A stretch of DNA of 64,000 nt from positions 114,756-178,755 of the forward strand of contig CAWHCB010000002.1 of the NCBI GenBank assembly GCA_963827905.1, in the 5' to 3' direction. Source of the DNA: JACXTP01 sp963827905 (GTDB lineage Archaea; Thermoplasmatota; Thermoplasmata; Methanomassiliicoccales; UBA472). Every line of letters begins with the position of its first letter. Position 1 is the first letter of the stretch. Under the pieces are notes generated by a model that was not told the DNA's origin, searched no databases, and saw only the letters and a program-made list of their open reading frames with translations. Of the stretch, positions 48,606 through 58,713 are shown piece after piece. The position numbers and the translations under genes are program-made.

Positions 48606-49724
48606 ATGGATAAAAGAGCATTAGGTTTCTTCGAGGAGCTATGCAACGCCCCTGGCCCGTCCGGTTTCGAAGCCATCCCGATCAAATTGTTGAAAGATTA
48701 TGTGGTCCCCTTCGTGGAAAGGCATTACAGCGATAAAATGGGGAATTTCATGTTCGAAAGGGGCGGGACCTCCAATGGGCCTCGGATCCTTCTCGCGGGT
48801 CATATCGATGAGATAGGTTTCATCGTGACCGGCATCTCCCCCTTGGGATTCATCTCCTTCCGGCAGCTAGGTGGCTGGTATGACCAGGTGCTGTTAGGAC
48901 AACGGGTCCAGGTCATGAGCAACAAGGGTATGCTGGCCGGGGTCATCGCCTGCAAACCTCCTCACCTCATGGAAGCGGAGGAGATGAAGAAGGTGGTGGC
49001 GAAGGATAAGATGTTCATAGACATCGGCGCCGCCAATCTCAAGGAGGCGCAGGAGATGGGGGTCCGTTTGGGCGACGCCATCGTGCCCGATTCCAAGTTC
49101 TCCACCATGAGCAAGACCGTCTACAAGGATGGGAAGAGGAAGGGCAAGCGCACCCTGGCCTTTGGGAAAGCATTCGATAATCGTTACGGCGCCTTCGTGG
49201 CCGCCGAGGTGATGCGCGTCCTCCATGAAGAGAAGGTCAAGCATGCCAACACGGTGATCGGGGCGGCGACGGTGCAGGAGGAGGTGGGTACGAGAGGGGC
49301 GAAGACCGTCTCCGCCACCGTGAACCCGGACGTGGCCATCGTGCTCGATGTCGATATCGCCGGTGACGTCCCAGGCGTCGACCCGTTGATGGCGCCGGCC
49401 AAGATGGGCGATGGGGTGGCCATCACGGTGTTCGATAGCATGATGATCCCCAACCAGCCATTGAAGGAGCTGGTCATCGAGGTGTGCGAGAAGAGGAAGA
49501 TCCCATACCAGCTGGCCTACACTCACGGAGGCGGAACGGACGGCAGCGCCATCCACACATCCAACATGGGAGTGCCCAGCATCGCCATCGGTGCCCCGAC
49601 GCGGCACATTCATTCCCATGTAGGCATCATCGACCTGAAGGACATCGATGACAGCGTGCGGTTGGCGGTCGAGCTCCTGAAGGCCTTGGACCGGAGGGCA
49701 GTGGAGGGCCTGACCACGGTCTGA
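48606..49724 (+). CDS. M42-family metallo-aminopeptidase (TET-like)
   Basis: 372 residues. The first motif is LLAGHIDEIGFIV, and the insert PA-like domain follows. Metal ligands continue with AFDNRYGAFVAAEV, VQEEVGTRGAKT, VDIAGDVPG and GAPTRHIHSHVG. These enzymes form dodecameric shells and trim peptides from the proteasome. ATG 48606 follows AGGGGG; the upstream open frame is not family-like. Frame intact. Confidence 0.9.
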   Translation: MDKRALGFFEELCNAPGPSGFEAIPIKLLKDYVVPFVERHYSDKMGNFMFERGGTSNGPRILLAGHIDEIGFIVTGISPLGFISFRQLGGWYDQVLLGQRVQVMSNKGMLAGVIACKPPHLMEAEEMKKVVAKDKMFIDIGAANLKEAQEMGVRLGDAIVPDSKFSTMSKTVYKDGKRKGKRTLAFGKAFDNRYGAFVAAEVMRVLHEEKVKHANTVIGAATVQEEVGTRGAKTVSATVNPDVAIVLDVDIAGDVPGVDPLMAPAKMGDGVAITVFDSMMIPNQPLKELVIEVCEKRKIPYQLAYTHGGGTDGSAIHTSNMGVPSIAIGAPTRHIHSHVGIIDLKDIDDSVRLAVELLKALDRRAVEGLTTV

Positions 49725-49833
49725 ATTGTCCCGCGGGAAGGGACCATTTTCGCATGATGGCCAATACCAAAAGGTATAAGAAGAGTCAATATATCCACCA
49801 TCCTGCACAATCCGACAAGGACTGGTGGATTTA

Positions 49834-50589
49834 ATGTCAACTGGCAACAAGGTCTCCAAAGGGGACATCATCAGGTTCGAATTCGATGGATACATCGCTG
49901 ACAGCGGAGAGATGTTCGACACCACGAACGCTGACACCGCTCAAGAGAACGGCATCTTCAACGAGAAGTTCAAGTACGCCCCAATGCCCCTGTTGGTCGG
50001 AGGCGGAAGGGTCTTCCCCGGTCTGGAGGAGGCCTTGGAGGGCGCTCCCATCGACGAGGACGTCGAGGTCGTTATCCCGCCGGAGAAGGCAGCCGGTCAG
50101 AGAGACCCCAAGTTGATCCAGATGCACTCGGTGCGCGAGTTCCTGAAGCAGGACATCGAGCCCCGCCCAGGCATGGAGGTCAACATGAACAACAAGACCG
50201 GCCTCATAATCTCGGTCACCGCTGGAAGGGTCCGCGTGGATTTCAACCGCCGCTTCGCCGGCCAGGCCCTGAAGTACCGCTTCAAGATCTTGGAGGTCGT
50301 CGAGAACGATGAGGAGAAGGCCATGGCCGTCGTGGAGATGGACTATGGTACCTCCGAGGGTTTCAAGGTCACCGTTGACGGTAAGAAGGTCACAATGGTC
50401 CTCCCCGACGTATGCAAGTACGACCAGAAGTGGACCTTGGCCAAGTACAAAGTGGTCGCCGACCTGAGGGAGGCCCTGCAGGCCAACCCGGTCGAGCTCA
50501 TCGAGGAGTACGTGAAGCAGGAAGATAAGGCGGAGCCCACCGAGGACAAGGAACCCGAGGAGCTGGGCTCTGAAGAGGACAAGAGCTGA
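49834..50589 (+). CDS. Cytosolic FKBP-type peptidyl-prolyl isomerase, long archaeal form
   Basis: 251 residues, no signal. It has an FKBP domain with KGDIIRFEFDGYIADSGEMFD and the insert-in-flap chaperone part (NKTGLIISVTAGRVRVDFNR), as in archaeal long FKBPs and SlyD. A C-terminal domain (about 155-225) follows, then an acidic tail ending EELGSEEDKS. It catalyses prolyl isomerisation and binds unfolded chains. Clearly different from the membrane-anchored FKBP at 33787. ATG 49834 is favoured over an upstream GTG. Frame intact. Confidence 0.88.
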   Translation: MSTGNKVSKGDIIRFEFDGYIADSGEMFDTTNADTAQENGIFNEKFKYAPMPLLVGGGRVFPGLEEALEGAPIDEDVEVVIPPEKAAGQRDPKLIQMHSVREFLKQDIEPRPGMEVNMNNKTGLIISVTAGRVRVDFNRRFAGQALKYRFKILEVVENDEEKAMAVVEMDYGTSEGFKVTVDGKKVTMVLPDVCKYDQKWTLAKYKVVADLREALQANPVELIEEYVKQEDKAEPTEDKEPEELGSEEDKS

Positions 50590-50637
50590 ACCGCTCCGTC
50601 CTCACCTTCACAAACCCTTTCAAACCCGCTCATTTTT

Positions 50638-50712
50638 GGACGAGTGGCCTAGCATGGATATGGCAGCAGCCTCCTAAGCTGCAGGTCCGGGGTTCGAATC
50701 CCCGCTCGTCCG
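50638..50712 (+). tRNA. tRNA-Arg (anticodon CCU)
   Basis: GGACGAG/CTCGTCC acceptor, anticodon arm GCAGC-CTCCTAA-GCTGC with anticodon CCT, T arm CGGGG-TTCGAAT-CCCCG, discriminator G at 50712. No encoded CCA, unlike the tRNA-Thr. Confidence 0.95.
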
Positions 50713-51085
50713 CTTTAATCGATGGTAAAAGATATGCTGGTTCATTCTGTTCTTAATTGCCTCCAGGTTGATTCGGATTATGGAATGCCGAGAAGATCCA
50801 TGTTCGATCGAGCGGGTTGCTAGATGCTTCGTTCCTTTGATTGAGTGTTATCCTCAAATAATTAATTCATACCTATCAATAAAATATTATCCATCATTTA
50901 TTCATAATCATTAATAGATATTAATTTTCCCAATAATGAGAAAACCATTTCTTCACCATGTATTAAATAGAGGTGCTTACAACTCAAACAATTGGAATTA
51001 CTTCTATAGCATCGAGGATGAAATAAAATCTGGGATGGATTTGATTTCTGTCTTTTATTTGATGCATGAATAAGGAGTGGTAACT
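50713..51085 (+). other. AT-rich stretch, no gene seen
   Basis: 373 bases between tRNA-Arg and the repeat surface-protein gene. It is far richer in A and T than its surroundings, contains several TATA-like runs (for example near 50870-50935), and ends in AAGGAGTGG at 51072-51080, the ribosome site for ATG 51086. I see no open frame of note, no repeat of the tRNA end and no integrase. Confidence 0.6.
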
Positions 51086-54000
51086 ATGGAAAAAAATGGG
51101 TTTATGAAACTCACTGCAATAGTTGTAGTGATATTGTTAGCGATATCCACCGCTGGGGTCTTTATTTTAATGACCCACGATGGATCTTCCTTGGCATCTT
51201 TGTCAGAGGGATGATTCAAAATCTCCAGCGATGGTGGATGACGAGAACGACAACCCCTCAGATACCAAATTGTGGTTGCGACTGACCGCTGGAGCAGTCA
51301 AACGACCACTTTGCTAGGGGTTAGTACCATCACCTTAGGTCAGTCAGTTACTGACAACGCTACGGTGATCGGTAAGGGCGCAGGATACCCTGTGTCCGAC
51401 CGGTACAGTTAACTTCCAGGTGAGCTACAATGATGGGGCATGGTCGACGTTTAGCGCCGGCGTTGCCCTGGTAAATGGAGCAGCCGTCTCGACCTGGTAT
51501 ACACCTGTTTCTACCGGCAACTATGACTTCCGGGCGATCTACAGCGGCGACAGCAAATATCTCGCCTCTCAGAGCGGCAATGGTGATGAGCCTCTAGTCG
51601 TCGAATCTGGACTAGGCGAGGTATCGGTCACTACTTTGCTCTCTCAGACGATCATCACCCTGGGCGACTCAATCACAGACGATGTGACGGTCGCCAGCAT
51701 GGGTGAGCCGACACCGGTCCCGACCGGCACCGTGGAATTCCAGGTGCAGATCGGAGCGGGCGAGTGGAACGCCTTCGATACGCAGACACTGTCCGCATCG
51801 GGCGATGACGGGGTAGCTACCTCGATCGCCTATGAGCCATTGACCGTGGGTTCGTATCATTTCAGGGCGATCTACAGCGGCGACAGCGAATATCTCGGCT
51901 CTCAGAGCGGGGATATGGATGAGCCTCTGACCGTCCAACCACAACAAAGTACCGATATGATCTGGACTTTGCTCTCTCAGAATTCCATAATTCTGGGTGA
52001 ATCTGTCACCGACAACGTGACAGTCCCCGGCATGGATGGATTCCCGGTCCCGACCGGCACAGTGGAATTCCAGGTGCAGATCGGCGCTGGTGTATGGACC
52101 ACCTTCGATACGCAGACATTGTCCGCATCTGGCGATGATGGGGTAGCTACCTCGATCGCCTACATGCCGATGATGGTTGACGCATACCACTTCCGGGCGG
52201 TATACCTGGGTGATAGCGAATATTTCGGCTCTCAGAGCGGGGATATGGACGAGCCTCTCATCGTAAATGAGGCCAGCTCCACCACTATGACAGTGCTGGG
52301 AGAGGACAGCATCGATCTGGGTCAGTCAGTGACCGACAATGCGACCGTTACTGGTCTGGGCGACGGGTTCCCGATGCCTACCGGCACGGTCGACTTCCAG
52401 GTCAGCTATGATGGCGGAGAATGGATGACCTATGACACTGGTGTGATCCTGGTGAATGGCGCGGCCATCTCAATCATGTACATGCCAATGGCAGCAGGTG
52501 ACTATGACTTCAGGGCGATCTACAGCGGCGACAGCAACTATCTCGGCTCTCAGAGCGGGGATGAGGACGAGCCACTGTATGTAACTGATTCTGAATGTGG
52601 CCCATGCTGGGGAATCATCTTGGGTCAGTCTGTGACCGACAATGCGACCGTGACCGGTCTGGGCGACGGATACCCGATGCCTACCGGCACCGTAGATTTC
52701 CAGGTTAACTTCGAGGGCGGAGCCTGGATGACCTATGATGCAGACGTGATCCTGGTGGATGGTTCGGCCATTTCAACCTGGTACACGCCAATGGTAACAG
52801 GCAACTATTTCTTCCGGGCGATTTACAGCGGTGACGACAACTATCTCCCCTCACAGAGCGGAGAATGCGAGGAACCTCTATGCGTCGCTCCGGCTAGCTC
52901 GACCACGGTGACATTATTGTCATCGGACAACATCAACCTGGGTGAATCTATCACTGACTTTGTGACCGTGAGCGGTCTGGGCAACGGATTCCCGGTGCCT
53001 ACCGGTTCAGTCGACTTCCAGGTGCAGATCGGCGCGGGCGAGTGGAACAACTTCGATACGCAGACACTGTCCGCATTGGGCGATGATGGGGTAGCTACCT
53101 CGATCGCCTACATGCCTTTGTCATCTGGTTCGTATCACTTCAGGGCGATATACAGCGGTGACAGCAACTATCTCGCCTCACAGAGCGGGGATGAGGAAGA
53201 GCCTCTGACCGTCCAACCTGCCCTGATCTTGATCCCGGTGACCACCCTGCTCTCTCAGACGACCATCACCCTCGGTGACTCTATCACCGACGATGCGACG
53301 GTCCCTGGTCTAGGAGAACCTTTCGCGGTCCCGACCGGCACAGTGGAATTCCAGGTGCAGATCGGCGCTGGTGTATGGACCACCTTCGATACGCAGACAT
53401 TGTCCGCATCTGGCGATGATGGGGTAGCCACCTCGATCGCCTACATGCCGATGATGGTGGACGACTATCACTTCAGGGCAGTATACCTGGGTGACAGCAA
53501 CTATCTCGGCTCTCAGAGCGCGGATGGGGACGAGCCTCTCATCGTAAATGAGGCCAGCTCCACCACGACAACTGTTCTGGGAACTAGCAGCATCATTTTG
53601 GGCCAATCTGTCTACGACAACGCGACAGTAATGGGTCTGGATGGAAGCTTCCCAATGCCAACCGGTATGGTCGACTTCCAGGTTAGCTTCAACGGCGGAG
53701 CCTGGGAGACCTACCATGCAGATGTGGTTTTGGTGGACGGAAAGGCTACCTCGAACTGGTACATGCCAATGATGACCGGCGACTATGACTTCCGGGCCAT
53801 CTACAGCGGTGACAGCAACTATCTCGGCTCTCAGAGCGCGGATGGGGACGAGCCTCTCCTCGTAAGTGAGGCCAGCTCCACAACCACGACAATGCTGGGT
53901 GCGCTGAACATCATCTTGGGTCAGTCCGTGACCGACAATGCGACCGTGACCGGTCTGGGCGACGGGTTCCCGATGCCTACTGGTACAGTGGACTTCCAGG

Positions 54001-54872
54001 TAAGAATCAACGACGGAGCCTGGACGACCTATGACGCTGGTGTAGTCCTGGTGAATGGCGAGGCCATGTCAATCTGGTACATGCCAATGTTAGCAGTCGA
54101 ACATGACTTCAGGGCGATCTACAGCGGCGACGACAGCTATCTCCCCTCACAGAGCGGAGAATGCGAGGAGCCTCTATGCGTCGCTCCAGCCAGCTCGACC
54201 ACGACGACGTTATTGTCATCGGACCACATCTATGTGGGCGGCTCTGTCACCGATGATGCGACAGTTACTGGTCTAGGCAACGGATTCCCGGTGCCTACCG
54301 GTTCAGTCGACTTCCAGGTGCAGATCGGCGCAGGCGAGTGGAACACCTTTGACACTGAGCAGTTGTCAAATGGTGTAGCGACCTCTATGGCCTACATGCC
54401 TTTGACAGCCGGTTCGTACCACTTCAGGGCGATCTACAGCGGCGACGACAACTATTTCGGCTCTCAGAGCGGAAATATGGATGAGCCTCTTCAGGTCGAC
54501 CTGGCGCCGTCGGTAACCACGACCGAACTGGGCGTGACGATCATCACCCTAGGTCAGTCCGTGACCGACAATGCGACCGTGACCGGTCTGGGCGACGGGT
54601 TCCCGATGCCTACCGGCACAGTGGACTTCCAGGTGAGCTTCAATGGCGGAGCCTGGGCGACCTACGATGCAGGCGTGGTCCTTGTGAACGGTGAAGCAAC
54701 TTCGACTTGGTACAAGCCAATGGCAGCAGGTAACTACACCTTCAGGGCGATCTACAGCGGCGACAGCAACTATCTCGGCTCTCAGAGCGGGGATGGGGAT
54801 GAGCCACTAGAGGTATTGAGGGCACCATCGGACACGACCACCGACCTCGGGGGGATGCCCAGGCGTCGGTGA
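51086..54872 (+). CDS. Giant Ig-like repeat surface protein (frameshifts in N-terminal part)
   Basis: About 1,260 residues. Residues 1-35 form a lysine-tipped hydrophobic signal or anchor (MKLTAIVVVILLAISTAGVF). A short Asp/Asn-rich linker follows, then 11 full Ig-like domains of 100-107 residues and the beginning of a twelfth. Each domain has the core LGQSVTDNATVTGLG..FPMPTGTVDFQV and ends FRAIYSGDSNYLGSQSGD.DEPL. The type resembles bacterial group-3-like Ig repeats. Frame breaks near 51209, 51273 and 51398 need correction. There is no C-terminal anchor; the end (GGMPRRR) may be another frame break or a true truncation. Probably an exported adhesin or envelope protein. Confidence 0.72.
51320..54820 (+). 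repeat. 11 tandem Ig-like coding repeats with a four-repeat superunit
   Basis: Repeats of about 300-330 bases. Repeats 2-5 and 6-9 correspond in order, with an offset of 1,281 bases (427 codons): the block starting at 52071 recurs almost unchanged at 53352. Repeats 4 and 8 uniquely carry the two-cysteine end ECEEPLCV. Confidence 0.8.
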
Positions 54873-54914
54873 TCTCAACCTGAGTCAAAGGTACTCATAG
54901 AATTGAGGAGCAAA

Positions 54915-54950
54915 GAGGAGGCAACTCCTCATTTTATTTCTTTTTTTTAT
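54915..54950 (+). terminator. GNRA-loop hairpin and T run
   Basis: GAGGAG (54915-54920) pairs with CTCCTC (54925-54930) around a GCAA tetraloop, followed by a long T-rich run. It lies 42 bases after the stop at 54872. Confidence 0.7.
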
Positions 54951-55017
54951 TTTATGGTTGCGACGAGGTTAAGATTTCAATCAATTTTTTGTGATCACAT
55001 GAATTGATTTCTCATCC

Positions 55018-56229
55018 CTAGTGCGAGATCATGCCTGTTCCTGGTCCATTCTCGCTGGATGCACCCTTCAATGAACGGAGGCCAAGTATCATCGTTAAAG
55101 CGATCAAACTGGTCACGATCCCGAACGTGAACGTGGCCCAATCACCGAATGAGTCCCACAGTAACCCAGCGATCAATCCTCCTGGAAGCATCACCAGCCC
55201 CATGATGGTGTAATAACCGCCCAGTGCGGTCGCTCTCAATTCAGATGGAGCGATATCGGTTATGAGAGCTTTTAGCACCCCCTCCGAAGACCCTTTGTAT
55301 ATCCCGAAAAGTACGAAACCTAGGCCGAGGAGCCACCATCTGTCCGCCAAGGACATCACAGCACACGTGCAGGCGAAAATTAAGAAGGAGAGGGCGATCA
55401 CCGGTTTCCTGCCGATTCTATCAGATAGAGAGCCAGAAGGGATGGCGAACACCACGAATGTCAGGTTGAAAAGTACATAGTAGAGAATGATATCGACATC
55501 GCTCAATCCGATGTCCTGGGCCTTCAATACGAAGAAGGCATAGCTGACCTCCCCTAGGAAAAAGACCCCAACTACCATCATAAAAGCCCAATACCTCCCC
55601 CCCAGGCGCCTCAGTTCAGGGACGAACTTGGAGGGCCTTCGTACTATCTTCGTCTCCTTCTCCCTCACGAAAAGGACGATTACCAATAAGGCAGCGAACG
55701 CGGGTATCGCGGATAGCAGGAAAATCAAGCGGTAGGTGTCGGTTGTGACGACTGCCGCAGTGAGCAGCACAGGGATGACCAGAAGAGGTCCTAACACCGC
55801 TCCCGTGGAGTCCATGGCCTTGTGGAACCCAAAGGCCTTCCCCCGGTTCTCAGGGCTGGTGGAATCAGCGATCAGCGCATCCCTCGGGGCACTCCTGATG
55901 CCCTTTCCTATCCGCTCTGTGACGCGTATACCTAATACCTGCCAGTAATTTGTCACTAGGGCAAGAAGCGGTTTTGTAGCAGAGCTGAGGGCGTATCCAG
56001 CCAATATGAAGCGCTTTCTTTGGTTGAATTTGTCAGAGTACCATCCGGAAAGCACCTTCACCAGTGAGGCCGTGGTCTCGGCCGCCCCTTCGATCAGCCC
56101 AATGACCAGGCCAGTGGCCCCGATTCCAGTGAGGAACAGCGGAAGGATCGGATAGATCATCTCGCTGCTCATGTCCGTCAACAAGGACACGATGCCAAGG
56201 ACCAGCACGTTGGTGCTCACCCCGGCCAT
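55018..56229 (-). CDS. MFS transporter
   Basis: 403 residues from ATG 56229, 12 predicted helices. The family loop GWYSDKFNQRKRFILAGY between helices 2 and 3 and the second SGSLSDRIGRKPVIALSF in the C-half are the classic MFS signatures. VTERIGKGIRSAPRDALIAD marks the subgroup of putative drug or metabolite exporters. The substrate cannot be told. An upstream ATG 56259 is possible, but GGAGGAGAGG precedes 56229. It follows the AlkD-like gene by 46 bases and is probably in its operon. Frame intact. Confidence 0.88.
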   Translation of the reverse strand: MAGVSTNVLVLGIVSLLTDMSSEMIYPILPLFLTGIGATGLVIGLIEGAAETTASLVKVLSGWYSDKFNQRKRFILAGYALSSATKPLLALVTNYWQVLGIRVTERIGKGIRSAPRDALIADSTSPENRGKAFGFHKAMDSTGAVLGPLLVIPVLLTAAVVTTDTYRLIFLLSAIPAFAALLVIVLFVREKETKIVRRPSKFVPELRRLGGRYWAFMMVVGVFFLGEVSYAFFVLKAQDIGLSDVDIILYYVLFNLTFVVFAIPSGSLSDRIGRKPVIALSFLIFACTCAVMSLADRWWLLGLGFVLFGIYKGSSEGVLKALITDIAPSELRATALGGYYTIMGLVMLPGGLIAGLLWDSFGDWATFTFGIVTSLIALTMILGLRSLKGASSENGPGTGMISH

Positions 56230-56274
56230 CAACCGTCGTCCTCTCCTCCCTGCTTCCATCGACCTGGCCTCCCA

Positions 56275-56991
56275 TCATCGATGGTCCGAACCGGTGCATT
56301 TCTTGCCGCTCCTCTCGTGAACCCGGGCAAGTATCTTTTCCGACCTAAGTTCCCTGACCGCGTCCTTGCCGATCCATCTGGCGGTCGCGTCCTCGCTCTG
56401 GCTGAGCCTTAGTGCGAGAGGTAGTGCCAACCCATAGCAGTCCAGGTCGCGCTTCCCGATCTGCCTCAATGCCCAGTTGACCGCCTTCTTCACATAGATC
56501 CGGTCGTCCCGACTGTGCCGCTCGATCAGATGCAAGTAAGAGCGGAACGAATCGCACGGTGCTCTCTTATCTTTGACCGACAGCACCGCTATCATCACGA
56601 ATCCGGCCCGCCTCACGAACTGCTGCTCTCTCTCGCACCACGGCCCTATCACCTCCCTGGCGAAGCTGGTATGGATGAAAAGATTGTTGCAGCATTGGTC
56701 ACAGATGTCCCAGGAATCGAAGTCCATGGCCCATCGGTCCATTTGGGCCAACGTGACCTTTTTCGGTTCGTCCACGATGGAGGCGAGGATGCGGGCCTCA
56801 TGGACCTTAGAATCCCAGAGGGCCAGGGCCAGATCGTGGTCCTTTCCGATCCGTTTCGCCAATTGCCTGAGCCAGGTCACAGACACGCCGTAGGCGTTGC
56901 TCGGATCGATACCGAAACGAGCCATCCCTTCTCGGTTGTGCTCACTGCCATTGGCCTTGATCTCCTCTATTATCTCCCACGCCTCGTTCAC
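56275..56991 (-). CDS. DNA alkylation repair (AlkD-like) HEAT protein
   Basis: 238 residues, all helical. It opens as HEAT-like repeats (EIIEEIKANGSEHNREGMAR, then VTWLRQLAKRIGKDHDLALAL), as in the COG4912 family. It includes DSWDICDQCCNNLFIHTSFA and RAGFVMIAVLSVKDK, with conserved tryptophans and aspartates. AlkD proteins excise N3- and N7-alkyl purines, but many relatives lack proven activity. It is probably first in a two-gene operon with the MFS transporter. Frame intact. Confidence 0.8.
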   Translation of the reverse strand: MNEAWEIIEEIKANGSEHNREGMARFGIDPSNAYGVSVTWLRQLAKRIGKDHDLALALWDSKVHEARILASIVDEPKKVTLAQMDRWAMDFDSWDICDQCCNNLFIHTSFAREVIGPWCEREQQFVRRAGFVMIAVLSVKDKRAPCDSFRSYLHLIERHSRDDRIYVKKAVNWALRQIGKRDLDCYGLALPLALRLSQSEDATARWIGKDAVRELRSEKILARVHERSGKKCTGSDHR

Positions 56992-57128
56992 AGACCAAGG
57001 ATGGTGCCTATGGAGATATTAGGATATTCCATTGCGCGATCGAAAGGATGGCGATGTCCTGGGACCTTAGAACAAAGAGGAATAAAGAATGCTAGAAGAG
57101 GTTTGAAAAGTGTTTAGGGGGGTCATTT

Positions 57129-57461
57129 TTATTTCTCGGTCATTTCTCCAGTGCGGATCTTTATGACCTTCTCGACATTGGTGATGAAGATCTTACCATC
57201 GCCGATCTCCCCGGTCCTGGCGGCGGTTATGATCTTATCCACCACCTTCTGAACCTGGTCGTCCGGGACGATTATGTCGATCTTGCGCTTGGGGAGGAGG
57301 TCGATGCGGTACTTGCCCGCCCTATGGGTGAACTCCAGCCCTTTCTGCTCCCCGCGTCCCTCTACCTCGTACACGGTCATTCCATGCACTCCGATCTCCT
57401 CGAGGGCGGCCTTGACGGTGTTCAAACGCTCGGGACGGATTATTGCCTCGATCTTTTTCAT
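57129..57461 (-). CDS. glnK: PII signal protein GlnK
   Basis: 110 residues. It has the PII opening MKKIEAIIRPERLNTVKAAL, the T-loop start EGRGEQKGLEF and the late TGEIGDGKIFITNVEKVIKI. It binds ATP, ADP and 2-oxoglutarate and blocks the Amt channel when nitrogen is plentiful. The T-loop has no clear uridylylation tyrosine (GLEFTHRAGKYRI), as is usual in archaea. It follows amt by 10 bases, starting at ATG 57461, not the upstream GTG. Frame intact. Confidence 0.94.
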   Translation of the reverse strand: MKKIEAIIRPERLNTVKAALEEIGVHGMTVYEVEGRGEQKGLEFTHRAGKYRIDLLPKRKIDIIVPDDQVQKVVDKIITAARTGEIGDGKIFITNVEKVIKIRTGEMTEK

Positions 57462-57471
57462 TTCTAACACC

Positions 57472-58713
57472 TCACATGTCGTAAGCGACCTCGCCGTGCT
57501 GGACTATGTCCGGACCGACGCGCTCCTCTTCTTTCGTCATCCGGATGGCCGTCACCTTCTTCATGACATATATCACCGCGAAGGTTATGCCGAACGCCCA
57601 AGCCCATACCACTGCCACCGCGGTGAGCTGATAGCTGAGCAGGGTCAGACCACCACCGTAGAAGACCCCTTCGTTCACCACGGCGGAGTTGACGGTGCTG
57701 GTGGCGAACAACCCGGTGGCGATGGCACCGAAGGTACCACCCACACCGTGGACGCCGAACACGTCCAGGGCATCATCGTACTTGAACCGCTTGCGCAGCA
57801 ATATACCACCATAGCAGATCACACCTGCGGACAGGCCGATGATCATCGCACCAGTGGTGTCCACGTAACCGGCCGCGGGAGTGATGGCCACGAGACCTGC
57901 CACCGCACCGGAGATCAAACCGAGGACGCCCGGCCTTCCCAGGTGCAACCAGCTGACGATGCCCCAGGTCATTGCGGCCATGGAACCCGCCAACATGGTG
58001 TTCCACATAGCGGTGACAGCCAGAGCGTTCGATGCCAGGGCACTGCCACCGTTGAAACCGAACCAACCGACCCAGAGCAGGGCACCACCCAATACCACGA
58101 AGGGAATGTTGTGAGGCCTCTCCTCTCCACCGTTGGAGGCGGAGATACGTTTGCCAAGGACCATGACCGCAGCCAGAGTGGAGACGCCGGCGGTGATGTG
58201 CACCACGGTGCCGCCCGCGAAATCAAGGGCGCCCATCTCGAATATCCAACCGCCACCCCAGACCCAGTGGGCCACCGGCAGGTAGACGGCCATCATCCAT
58301 ACGACCAGCAGGATGATCAGCGAGCGCAATTTCATGCGTTCGGCGATGCCCCCTATGAGCAGGGACACTGTGATGATGGCGAAGGTTAGCTGGAACATCA
58401 TGTACAACAATTGGGGCACTGTGGTGGGCATGAATATCGCACTGCCCGGGTCGGCCCCAACGCCATCAAGCATGACGTAGTCTAGGTTACCTATCAATCC
58501 CAGATCCCCAACGTTCGGTCCGAAGGCCAATGAATAGCCAATGATGACCCAGATGAAGGTCACGAAAGCTGTGATGATTATGGTCTGGCCCAATATGGAA
58601 AGCATGCTCTCCTTGCGCAGCATGCCCCCGTAGAAGAATCCCACCGCCGGTGTCATCATGAACACCAGGGCGGTAGAGATCAACAACCAGGCCGTGTCGC
58701 CGGAGTCTACCAT
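57472..58713 (-). CDS. amt: Ammonium transporter Amt
   Basis: 413 residues, 11 transmembrane segments. Family marks are the N-terminal FFYGGMLRKESMLSILGQ, FAGGTVVHITAGVSTLAAVM (first pore histidine) and FGVHGVGGTFGAIATGLFAT (second pore histidine). The cytosolic C-terminal tail (MTKEEERVGPDIVQHGEVAYD) contacts GlnK. It imports ammonium at low supply. The pair amt-glnK is a conserved nitrogen-control operon. Frame intact. Confidence 0.95.
   Translation of the reverse strand: MVDSGDTAWLLISTALVFMMTPAVGFFYGGMLRKESMLSILGQTIIITAFVTFIWVIIGYSLAFGPNVGDLGLIGNLDYVMLDGVGADPGSAIFMPTTVPQLLYMMFQLTFAIITVSLLIGGIAERMKLRSLIILLVVWMMAVYLPVAHWVWGGGWIFEMGALDFAGGTVVHITAGVSTLAAVMVLGKRISASNGGEERPHNIPFVVLGGALLWVGWFGFNGGSALASNALAVTAMWNTMLAGSMAAMTWGIVSWLHLGRPGVLGLISGAVAGLVAITPAAGYVDTTGAMIIGLSAGVICYGGILLRKRFKYDDALDVFGVHGVGGTFGAIATGLFATSTVNSAVVNEGVFYGGGLTLLSYQLTAVAVVWAWAFGITFAVIYVMKKVTAIRMTKEEERVGPDIVQHGEVAYDM

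Noticed and set aside
48894..49937. Long open frame on the minus strand across the M42 peptidase gene
   Set aside because: It is the antisense of a well-conserved gene, has a His/Asp-rich random composition and shows no family motif.
51320..54820. CRISPR array
   Set aside because: Repeat units are about 300 bases long, fully coding and diverged; there are no short spacers and no cas genes.
50638..55018. Integrated mobile element at tRNA-Arg
   Set aside because: No integrase or transposase and no second copy of the tRNA 3' end is present downstream.
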